A stretch of 64,000 bases of DNA. Origin: Isoetes taiwanensis. Its lineage: Eukaryota; Streptophyta; Lycopodiopsida; Isoetales; Isoetaceae. Shown piece after piece: positions 56,563 through 64,000 of the stretch; positions within the stretch are counted from its first letter, which is position 1; every line of letters starts with the position of its first letter. Location of the stretch: the NCBI GenBank assembly GCA_021234155.1, contig JAJEKV010000817.1, positions 1-64,000 of the forward strand, in the 5' to 3' direction. Made by a program: the position numbers and the translations under genes. The notes under the pieces were generated by a model that was not told the DNA's origin, made no database searches, and worked only from the letters and a program-made list of their open reading frames with translations.

Positions 56563-57368
56563 CCAATTAATGACCTATAAAGTTTGTTCTCCATTTGTCT
56601 TTTTTCCTTTTCTGTTTTTGGACACATATGAGCTGAGATTCTGTGCCCTGGTACTAATGGAGTCTGTGCTGCATTACAATCACTCATATTGAACTTTTTC
56701 AACATATTCATAATATGAGTTTGCTGGCTCAATGTCAACACCTTATTTTTCCTATCCATGTAAACTTCAATGCCAAGAAACCTCTTAAGTTCACCCAAAT
56801 TTGTCATTTGGAACCGTTTGTTTAGCATTTGCTTGCAATGAGACAGAATGTCATTGTCATTTGCAATCATGATATTATCATCAACGTATAGGGCTATAAT
56901 GCACCAGAATTTTCCATTATTGTACCTGTATAAGTTTCCATCACATTTTAATTTTTCAAAGCCTTGCTCTAAGAGGTAATTATCCATGCATTTATACCAC
57001 TCACGTGGTGCTTGCCTTAGTCCATAAAGAGCCCTGTTTAGTTTCCAGATTTTCCCTTCTTTTTTCTCAAACCCTGGTGCAGGCTTTAGATAGATTTCTT
57101 CCTCAAGTTTAGCATTAAGAAATGCAGTGCTCACATCCATGTGATGAATTTCTAAGTCACATGAATTTGCAATGGCCAGCAACATTCTCAGACTATTAAT
57201 TTTGACCAATGGTGAAAATGTTTCATCAAAGTCTAAGCCTTTCTTTTGAGTGAATCCCTGTGCTACAAGCCTTGCTTTGAATTTTTTTGTTTTCCCATCA
57301 ATGCCTGGCTTTATTCTAAAAACCCATTTACTGCCAACAACATTTTTAGCTAGTGGCTTATCAACCAC
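56511..57368 (-). CDS. Copia reverse transcriptase
   Basis: Uninterrupted 285-codon frame. Shows NVVGSKWVFRIKPGIDGK, FKARLVAQGFTQKKGLDFDE, IHHMDVSTAFLNAKLEEEIY (first catalytic Asp), LYGLRQAPREWYKCMDNYLL, and the catalytic box IIALYVDDNIMIAND (YVDD). It ends SLIGCLAYLANCTRPDIAFG. All hallmark copia polymerase motifs are present and intact. It continues into RNase H after a frameshift and is preceded by the integrase tail. Confidence 0.95.
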   Translation of the reverse strand: MVDKPLAKNVVGSKWVFRIKPGIDGKTKKFKARLVAQGFTQKKGLDFDETFSPLVKINSLRMLLAIANSCDLEIHHMDVSTAFLNAKLEEEIYLKPAPGFEKKEGKIWKLNRALYGLRQAPREWYKCMDNYLLEQGFEKLKCDGNLYRYNNGKFWCIIALYVDDNIMIANDNDILSHCKQMLNKRFQMTNLGELKRFLGIEVYMDRKNKVLTLSQQTHIMNMLKKFNMSDCNAAQTPLVPGHRISAHMCPKTEKEKRQMENKLYRSLIGCLAYLANCTRPDIAFG

Positions 57369-58130
57369 TCAGATAAGTGTTCTGTTTCTCTTGAAAGATT
57401 GCATCTCCTCCTCCATAGCTTTCCTCCAATTTTCTGCATCATTACTTTCAGTAGCCTCTTCAAAGTTATTAGGCAATTTTTCAGTCTCTAATACTAGAAT
57501 ATCAAATACAGAGTGAATTTCACCTTTACCATCATGATGTCTTTTACTTCTACCTGTTTCTGTCCTACCATGCAGTTCCAATTTGAGTTTGCTCTCATCA
57601 GCTAAGATTTGAGCTTCAGTCCTTCTGATTTTTCTCTTTGGCTTGTCTTCATGCACAGGTGGTACAGGTTCTGCCATCTCAGGTTCAGCTATTGGTACAT
57701 CCTCTGCACGTTCAAATTCTGAGAGACTTCCCTCATCTGATATTTCAGTTTTGTTCTCATCTTCACTTTCACTATCATTGTCAAAAGCATCTTTTGTATC
57801 CTGCACTTCCAATTTATTTTGGGCAACATGCTCAACTTTTTCTTCTAGATCAATATTACCTTGATCATCATTCAAAATATCATCATTAACATTTGGAATT
57901 GCTCGATAGAACTTATTCTCATTAAATACTACATCTCTACTAATCAGAATTTTTCTATGAGCAGGATCATATAATCTATATGCTTTTGAATGCATATCAT
58001 AGCCTACTAAGTATGCAATACATGCTCGATCATCAAGTTTTTTTCTGATTTCTTCAGGAACATGAACAAATGCCAAACAACCAAATGATCTTAAATTTTC
58101 ATAACTAGGAATCTTTCCTGACCACAGCAT
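57369..58130 (-). CDS. Copia integrase C-terminal region and linker to reverse transcriptase
   Basis: Frame 58130-57369 opens WSGKIPSYENLRSFGCLAFV then YDMHSKAYRLYDPAHRKILI and SRDVVFNENKF, the conserved C-terminal integrase segment of copia. An acidic linker (SESEDENKTEISDEGSLSEF) and EATESNDAENWRKAMEEEMQ, just ahead of the polymerase, follow. A stop and a frame change at 57369 separate it from the reverse transcriptase frame. Confidence 0.9.
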   Translation of the reverse strand: MLWSGKIPSYENLRSFGCLAFVHVPEEIRKKLDDRACIAYLVGYDMHSKAYRLYDPAHRKILISRDVVFNENKFYRAIPNVNDDILNDDQGNIDLEEKVEHVAQNKLEVQDTKDAFDNDSESEDENKTEISDEGSLSEFERAEDVPIAEPEMAEPVPPVHEDKPKRKIRRTEAQILADESKLKLELHGRTETGRSKRHHDGKGEIHSVFDILVLETEKLPNNFEEATESNDAENWRKAMEEEMQSFKRNRTLI

Positions 58131-58153
58131 GTTAGGTACTGTACCTTTTGTAC

Positions 58154-59011
58154 TTACAGAAGGTAATATGTTTTGAATGTCAATGCTGTTTTGAGTGCTT
58201 CACTCCATAGGAAATTTGGCAAACCTGAGTATTTGAGCATGGAACGAACAGCATTTAGCAAAGTCCTATTTTTCCTTTCAGCCACACCATTTTGTTGTGG
58301 AGAGAATCTGCATGTCAACTGTCTTTTAATACCACGGTTAGCACAATACCATTTAAATTCTTTTGACAAGTATTCTCCTCCTCTGTCTGTTCTTATGCAC
58401 TTAACTTTTCTTTCTGTTTCCAGTTCTACCTCAGCTATAAATAATTTCAAAGCTTCAAAAGCTTGATCTTTTGTTTTCAACAAATAACACTTTGTTCTCC
58501 TGCTAAAGTCATCTATGAAGTTCATAAAGTATATGTGTCCTTCAATGCCTGTAACATTAATAGGTCCACACAGATCTGTGTGAACTAAATCCAATATTCC
58601 CTTAGCTCTTTTTGCATTTCTTTTAAATGCAAGCCTAGACTGATTGTCAAGTTGACAACCTGCACATAGTCTTTTTTCTTCATCTATTTTTGCAGTTATG
58701 AACTTGTTTTTAATGAGCATATCAATATTTGATGAATTAGTGTGACATAATCTATGATGCCAAGTTGTCTTTGAAGGATGTTGAACCAGATTTATAGACA
58801 ACATATGATCTTTGTCAAATCCAAATAAATTGCCTACTCTCCTTCCAATGAACTTCAAAATATTATTCAGAAATATTTTGCATTCAAGTTTTTCAAAAAC
58901 AACTTTGTAGCCAAGATCTACAAGCTGACAAACTGAGATTAAATTTCTCACAAGCTTAGGCACACATAAAACGTCTTTTAGCATCACACTCTTTCCATTC
59001 AAGTCAAACAA
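58154..59011 (-). CDS. Copia integrase: zinc-binding and catalytic core
   Basis: VPKLVRNLISVCQLVDLGYK precedes the GAG-pre-integrase zinc domain (WHHRLCHTNSSNID ... LCAGCQ, H-x-H/C-x2-C). The core has VHTDLCGPINVTG (first Asp), YFMNFIDDFSR, IRTDRGGEYLSKEF (second Asp) and SPQQNGVAERKNRTLLNAVR (Glu of the DDE triad). The frame is lost near 58154 (KTALTFKTYYLL replaces the usual ETAVYLLNR-type sequence). Confidence 0.93.
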   Translation of the reverse strand: MFDLNGKSVMLKDVLCVPKLVRNLISVCQLVDLGYKVVFEKLECKIFLNNILKFIGRRVGNLFGFDKDHMLSINLVQHPSKTTWHHRLCHTNSSNIDMLIKNKFITAKIDEEKRLCAGCQLDNQSRLAFKRNAKRAKGILDLVHTDLCGPINVTGIEGHIYFMNFIDDFSRRTKCYLLKTKDQAFEALKLFIAEVELETERKVKCIRTDRGGEYLSKEFKWYCANRGIKRQLTCRFSPQQNGVAERKNRTLLNAVRSMLKYSGLPNFLWSEALKTALTFKTYYLL

Positions 59012-59013
59012 TT

Positions 59014-59217
59014 CTAGTATTCCAGAATCTCTAATTTTTTGTACACCACCACATGCTCTTGTTTACACTCTTTTAAAATCTTCAGGTCATGCACTACTGA
59101 TTTCTCTGCTCCTGAATCTATCACGAGAAATTTGTTATCATACTTGTTAAAATTCTGAGAAACATTAAGCATATGTTTTACCTCAATGTCAATGCCTTCT
59201 TCATTTGATTCCTCCAC
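59014..59217 (-). CDS. Copia aspartic protease
   Basis: NKFLVIDSGAEKSVVHDLKI contains the active-site D-S-G-A of retroviral-type aspartic proteases; KECKQEHVVVYKKLEILEY follows. It is separated by a stop or frame change from the integrase frame and from gag. Confidence 0.85.
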   Translation of the reverse strand: MEESNEEGIDIEVKHMLNVSQNFNKYDNKFLVIDSGAEKSVVHDLKILKECKQEHVVVYKKLEILEY

Positions 59218-59385
59218 TATATTTACACTAGCACTTCCTTTGAACGCCCCTCTTCCTCTTTTTTAGAGTCCATTTGTGCTCTCCTCGACCTCTTCCTCTT
59301 CCTCCAATACCCTTTGGGCTTGGACAATTTGTTGAAATATGGCCTTTACCATCACGCTTAAAGCATCCGAATTGTTTACCTTCAC

Positions 59386-60171
59386 TTACATTTGACATTC
59401 ATTTTTCAGATGCCCATATTGATTACAAGAATAAAGGTGGTCCAATTCTATTGGTTCCTCCTCCTTTTTTCTCGCTTTTTGCAAACAAAACTTCGGAGTT
59501 TGATCATCATCTTGCGTGCCTTTTGACCGCTTCAAATTTGTTCTAATTATCCTCAAAGCATGCTCTTTTGATGTGGCAATATTCCTTACTAGTGTTGCAA
59601 GTCGAGTATTGTGAGAAACAGCTCTAGATAATGCCAAGATTTGATATTGCTCACTTAGAACATTCCCAGCCCTTCAAGATCTGCCACAATTGAATCAAAC
59701 TTCCAAAAAACTGTTAGCTCATCATCTTTTTCAAACAATTTAAGTTTCCTTAGTTGTTTTTCCAACAAATCTATTTGTGATGAGCTTTTTACCTCATACC
59801 GACTTATAAGATACCGCCACATCTCATGTGGCTTCATTCCCCTTAACCTTCAAAGCTTCAAGCCTTCCTACCTTGCTTAGAATTATCTCACGAGCTTCCA
59901 TAATTTTATTGTCATCTCTGTTGTCGGAACCCCCGAGTCAAGTCGCCCCCGAACTTTGTGAGTCTCCCCGCCTCCCCTGGATTGCTAGAGCTGGCCCTCG
60001 ACTTGCACTTCCGTAACTTGCTGAAACAAAGGCCCCACCACCACCTACAAGGTGCCACAAGTGTTCAAACTCTAGCATGCACTTAATAGACTCCTTCCAG
60101 ACTTGGAATCCAAAGGTCCCCTTAAATACTTCAATTTGATTCAACAAATTTGCTGCAAATCTAGTTGACAT
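59386..60171 (-). pseudogene. Copia gag (frameshifted)
   Basis: Starts MSTRFAANLLNQIEVFKGTF then FQVWKESIKCMLEFEHLWHL (60171 on). Continues in other frames with WRYLISRYEVKSSSQIDLLE and KQLRKLKLFEKDDELTVFWK (59837-59655), LATLVRNIATSKEHALRIIR, and a zinc knuckle LYSCNQYGHLKNEC (59637-59386) lacking the usual His spacing start. Typical copia UBN2-type capsid. At least three frame breaks; the insertion around 59930-60010 (Ser/Arg-rich) is unusual. Confidence 0.85.
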
Positions 60172-60189
60172 TATGACTTAAGCCAACCT

Positions 60190-60203
60190 GGCTCTGATAC
60201 CAA
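60190..60203 (-). promoter_or_regulatory. Primer-binding site of the copia element (initiator Met tRNA)
   Basis: Minus-strand TTGGTATCAGAGCC abuts the 5' LTR and is complementary to the 3' end of plant initiator methionine tRNA, the usual copia primer. Confidence 0.9.
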
Positions 60204-60839
60204 TGATGGAATTATGAGTCAACTAGATGTTTAGAACTTAAAACAAACTTTACTTAACTTTGCACATAAAGCACTTAAAGCACTTAGTTGAATTAAGCAT
60301 GAACTTCCACAAGAAATTCAAGGATGCAAGAGAGCCACAATATGGTCCCTAATCCCTTGCACTAAATGGTAATTCAACCTTCAGCTTTAAAATCATAGTC
60401 ATTAATACTTCAATCTCCATCAGAGCTATGAATCAACAATGAACTCTAATGACTTTAAAACTTCTTCAAAGGCATTCGATCTACACCGGGGATTCTTCAA
60501 CATCAATGCATCCGATTATATATTATTGTGCCCGTCGGTTTAGCTCAGATAAAAGTTCTATCTTTGATCTCTGGTCTTGAGATATCCCACAGGCATTATG
60601 CATTAAATCCGGCACCTTCGAATTATCCCACATACGTTAACCGTGAAATTGGCCCAAAACCATTGAACCATTAAATCACTTGTAAAAATATCAAACTCCC
60701 TTGCAATATTATTTCGTGCTCCTAGTTTCTTCAAACCATCTTAACCACATTAGCTTAATATGTTCTTATACTGGCTTTGGCTGCAATCTCTGTGTTTAAC
60801 TGCAAGTAGAAAGATTCACATGACCACTGATTTCTAACA
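60204..60839 (-). repeat. 5' LTR of the copia element
   Basis: 636 bp, same limits as 55273-55905; followed by TGCCA (60840-60844). Confidence 0.93.
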
Positions 60840-60958
60840 TGCCAAGACTGCACTATGAAGATCACAGATAACTCTGCAAGTTGTTGTTAAAACAAAAGAG
60901 CCATGTAGGCCAAAGAATTTGAACAGAGCATAAAGACTTACAGCATAACATGAGCACA

Positions 60959-61398
60959 TGTGGACGTATGGGTTTAAAGCCGAAGGTCTAATAGTTCATG
61001 GTTTATTGGTGATGTATAACCATGGGTCAATGGTTATATTATTATGTGAAAACCTTATGGTTAATGGTTGCAAAGAATCGTGAAATCTCGGTCGAATGAA
61101 GAGTTATACTTAGAATGGAGCGTACCGGCTAGGCCGGATCGGTGCCGATTCCAGAAGGATCAAAGCTTGAAAATAAAACCTAAGAAGGATGTACAGATTA
61201 TGTATTGGATTCATCAAAGGAGGTGAATGCCCGAGGTCTCGGGGTTATTTTCAATGCAATACTAAGTGTTATTGGTTCAAACTGTTTTCAATGGTTATAA
61301 TCTAAGGTTACAATGTTTATTGAAGACAATTGAATATTTGTATTGCATTTGTATTGCAAGTAGATAAATTTGAAAGCTAGACATTTTAGATCCTAACA
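60959..61398 (+). repeat. Probable 5' LTR of the second copia element
   Basis: The sequence ending TCCTAACA at 61398 lies immediately before a primer-binding site, so it should be an LTR end. TGTGGACGTATGGG at 60959 is a possible start, giving about 440 bp. The start cannot be verified because the matching 3' LTR is beyond the window. Confidence 0.45.
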
Positions 61399-61412
61399 TT
61401 GGTATCAGAGCC
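61399..61412 (+). promoter_or_regulatory. Primer-binding site of the second copia element
   Basis: TTGGTATCAGAGCC, complementary to initiator Met tRNA, as in the first element but on the plus strand. Confidence 0.9.
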
Positions 61413-61424
61413 AGGTTGTTCATA

Positions 61425-62507
61425 ATGTCTAGCAGATTTGGAGCTGCTCTCCTAAGTGGAATTAATATCTATGAGGGAGGTCCAGGTTTTTAAATTTGGA
61501 AGGAACAAATGAAAAATGTTCTTGAGAATGAAAACTTGTGGGAATTGTTGGAAGATGAAAGTTCTGGCAATACTAATGGTTCAAGCAGTGTGATTGCAGG
61601 AAGAAGGGAGAATAGCCCTTCTGGAGAAGCATCTGCAGCAGGGGAGCTAGATGCTACTGCAACAAGTGGGGACAGTAGTGTGTCTAGCAAAATTAATAAG
61701 GCAAAATCAAAGGAAACTTATGCAATTTTGACTAGTAAAGGAGGGGCTTCAATTCTCTTGAAAGTAAGAGGTAAAACCCCTAAAGAAATCTGGAAATATC
61801 TTCTTAAGCATTTTGAAGAGAAAAGCTCGTCTCAGATTGACATCTTGGATAAAGAATTGAGAAAACTCAGACTTAGAGAAGAGGATGATCTAATTAATTT
61901 CTTCTTAAAATTTGATAACAGTATGGCAGATCTTGAGGGAGCTGGAGTTATAATGACAGATCAGCAAAAATTGCTACATGTAGCAAGGGCAGTGGGAGAA
62001 AATAAGCAGTTAGCGACACTTATAAGAAATGTAGCTAGAACAAGGAAAATGGCAGAAGAAATGATAAAAACAGAGTTTGAACAAAATAAAATGTTGATTG
62101 ATGGTTATGATGAGAATGTTGAAGTTTTATATGCAGGTCGATCCAAGTACAAAGGCAGCAGCTCAAAAGCAAAGGGGAATATAGGTTCATGTTATCATTG
62201 TAAGGCTCATGGCCATTTTAAGGCAGACTGCCCCAAACTTAAGGACGTTGAATGCTTCAACTGTGGTGGCAAAGGACACTTTGCAAATAGATGCTCTAGT
62301 AGCAGGGGAAGAAAGGGGAAATCTAGCAGAGGAAGAGGAAAGCAAGGGCAAGGGAGAGGTGCAGGCAGGCCAGAAGCAGCAATTAACTTGACTCAAGAGA
62401 CTGAAGAAGGAAATAGTGAAGATGATGAAGATGCTGAGGTATGTAATGATATTTTGAATATTTCTAGTAAAGAATCTAATGATGCAAATAACCTGCATCC
62501 TAGATAG
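61425..62507 (+). CDS. Gag of the second copia element
   Basis: ATG at 61425 (MSSRFGAALLSGINIYEGGP) is followed after 22 codons by an in-frame TAA, where the first copia element has FQVWKESIK and this one has IWKEQMKNVLENENLWELLE. The frame then stays open: KIWKYLLKHFEEKSSSQID-like capsid (EIWKYLLKHFEEKSSSQIDI), LRKLRLREEDDLINFFLKFD, QLATLIRNVARTRKMAEEMI. Two CCHC zinc knuckles follow, CYHCKAHGHFKADC and CFNCGGKGHFANRC (about 62190-62294), then an RG-rich tail. Better preserved than the gag of the first element. Confidence 0.93.
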
Positions 62508-63250
62508 TGGAGCAGAAAAAACAGTAACTGGCTCAGCCAAGTTACTTAAAGATGGAAAAACTGAAAAAGGAGGTTACATCAAATTAGGGAATGGAGATTT
62601 GCAAAGGGTCCAATATTCTGGAACACTCGAGTTGTTTGATTTACAAGGCAAGGCAGTAGTTTTGAAAGATGTTTTGTGTGTACCTTCTCTAGTGAGAAAT
62701 TTAATATCTGTTAGTCAACTTGTAGACATGGGTTATATCAATTTTGACAGATTGAAATGTACTATTTCATCAAATTCTTGGGAAAAAGAGTTGGCAATCT
62801 CTTTGGCTTTGAAAATAATCATTTGCCAAGTATAAATGCAATCATAGTTTCAGATATCAATGTGTGGCATCAAAGATTATGCCATGCCAGCAACAAAAAC
62901 ATTCAAGCCATGGTAAAACAGGGATTAATTGAAGACTGCAAATTGGATAGTGAACACAAATTATGTTATGGTTGTATGATTGGAAAGCTTGCCAGACTGC
63001 CATTCAGAAAATCAAACAAGAGGGCAAAAGAAATATTGGAAGTTGTGCATACTGATCTGTGTGGGCCTCTTAATGTAAGAGGAATCACAGGAAAAAAGTA
63101 TTTTATTACCTTTATAGACGATTTTAGTCGAAAGGCAAAGGTAAAATGCTTGAGAACCAAGGATGAGGCTTTTGAAGCTCTCAAAGAATATATAGCAGAG
63201 GTTGAACTTGAATCTGGAAATAAAGTAAAATGCATAATGCTCGCATTGTA
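62479..63250 (+). CDS. Pol of the second copia element: protease and integrase start
   Basis: Overlaps the gag end in another frame. CILDSGAEKTVTGSAKLL carries the protease active site D-S-G. Then VLCVPSLVRNLISVSQLVDM; after a frame change (62757 on) WHQRLCHASNKNIQAMV and HKLCYGCMIGKLARLPFRKS form the zinc domain, and EVVHTDLCGPLNVRG and YFITFIDDFSR the first part of the integrase core. A slip at about 63240 replaces the expected second-Asp motif. Confidence 0.9.
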
Positions 63251-64000
63251 GAGGTGAAGAATATCTATCTCGAAGATTCAAAGCATTTTGTAGAACAAAA
63301 GGAATAAAAAGACAATTAACTTGTTCACATTCCCCTCAAAAGAATGGTGTAGCAGAGAGGAAAAACAGAACAATATTAAATGTTGTGAGAGCAATGCTCA
63401 AGCACACAGGGTTACCAAATTACCTATGGGAAGAAGCAGTTAGAACTGCAGTAGAAGTACAAAATATGATTCCATCAGCAAGTATAAATGGATCTTTACC
63501 AGAAATGGGCAAGAAACCTAATTTTGAAAAGCTTAAAAGCTATGGGTGTTTAAGTTTTGTGCACGTTCCTAAGGAACAAAGGCAAAAACTTGATGATACA
63601 TATCTCGTGGGATATGATGAGCAGTCTAAGGCTTATAGATTATTTGACCCTGCAAAAAGGAAAGTAGTGATCAGTAGAGATGTCATTTTTGATGAAAGGC
63701 AACATTATAAAGACACGAAATTACCTGCTGTACAAACAGAGAAAAAGGAACCAGCTCAAAATTTGGAGCAACTAGAAAAGTTATCAAATATTTATGATGA
63801 TGATTCTGAGACTGATTCAAAGTTATTGCAGGAAAATAAGACTGTTAATTTACAGGAAAATCAAGTGCAAGAAGATGAGGAGATCACTGAAAAGGAGGAG
63901 CAAACAATCAAAGGCAAAGCTCAGACCACAAGGAGAACAAATGCTCAAATTTTGCAAGATGAAGCCAATGAGGTTAGTCATGAATTATTTGGTAGGGATT
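63247..64000 (+). CDS. Pol of the second copia element: integrase core end and tail (runs off the window)
   Basis: The frame is open from 63247 to the last base. It reads RGEEYLSRRFKAFCRTKGIK, SPQKNGVAERKNRTILNVVR (catalytic Glu), LPNYLWEEAVRTAVEVQNMI, SYGCLSFVHVPKEQRQKLDD and YDEQSKAYRLFDPAKRKVVI, ending in an acidic linker. It joins the previous frame through a single slip next to a CTCGCATTG sequence. Reverse transcriptase and RNase H should follow beyond the window. Confidence 0.92.

Larger units (their letters stand above)
55273..60839 (-). mobile_element. Complete Ty1-copia LTR retrotransposon
   Basis: 5567 bp between two LTRs beginning TG and ending CA, flanked by the 5-bp target duplication TGCCA (55268-55272 and 60840-60844). 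Internal order on the minus strand is primer-binding site, gag, protease, integrase, reverse transcriptase, RNase H, polypurine tract: the copia order. The coding region is split by several frameshifts. The two LTRs differ mainly in clustered blocks at CTG/CAG sites, so LTR-based dating would be unreliable. Confidence 0.95.

Noticed and set aside
55273-60839. Estimating insertion age from LTR divergence
   Set aside because: The LTR differences are dominated by clustered CTG/CAG-site changes that are probably sequence errors, so any age would be inflated.
1-64000. tRNA or rRNA genes
   Set aside because: No cloverleaf-type A and B boxes with a matching acceptor stem, nor rRNA segments, were found on reading both strands; the only tRNA-related sequences are the two copia primer-binding sites.

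Overview
The window is repeat-dominated nuclear DNA from a land plant. Evidence for a plant: a plant-type secreted alpha-L-fucosidase gene (family GH29) with GT-AG introns at 50.6-52.8 kb; Ty1-copia and Ty3-gypsy retrotransposons, the copia ones with initiator-Met-tRNA primer sites; an L1-type LINE; and a pentatricopeptide-repeat (PPR) fragment. The size and depth of the nesting and a Penelope-like type of reverse transcriptase would suit a large-genome lineage (fern, lycophyte, gymnosperm or similar), but I cannot name the species.

Layout. 0-5.9 kb: a PPR pseudogene, a decayed Ty3-gypsy integrase with an internal tandem duplication, a gag-like fragment and a TGCATG microsatellite. 6.0-21.0 kb: a large repeat arranged A-B-B-A (A about 3.3 kb, B about 4.2 kb). 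18.8-49.9 kb: apparently one very large nested retroelement on the minus strand. Its direct terminal repeats lie at 18.85-19.09 and 49.62-49.87 kb, and its reverse-transcriptase gene is broken into pieces by two DNA transposons. Transposon copy 1 (20174-33002) is itself interrupted by a short poly(A) retroelement (22869-23940) and an L1 LINE (27838-32520). Transposon copy 2 (33693-40167) is a diverged relative with no large insertion seen. 50.3-52.8 kb: the one clear host gene. 55.3-60.8 kb: a complete Ty1-copia element on the minus strand with both LTRs and a TGCCA target duplication. 61.4-64.0 kb: the 5' part of a second copia element on the plus strand, cut by the window end.

The most interesting content is the pair of DNA transposons. 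Both have about 30-bp inverted termini starting GGGT, are flanked by 4-bp target duplications (AGTA; TCTA), and carry two convergent genes. The plus-strand gene encodes a transposase-like protein with the ordered motifs DFxENY, WSDG and SHGKGEHDG. The minus-strand gene encodes a protein with a conserved N-terminal domain, a coiled coil, a RING-like zinc finger and an FCP1/SCP-like HAD phosphatase domain. All four accessory parts survive in two clearly diverged copies, which argues that the second protein belongs to the transposon.

A caution: wherever the window holds two near-identical copies (A/A, B/B, the copia LTRs, the gypsy tandem repeat), the differences cluster at CTG/CAG/CCG/CGG sites and include small indels. 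This looks like systematic consensus error at methylated CHG sites, so many single-base frameshifts here, including two in the fucosidase gene, may not be real.
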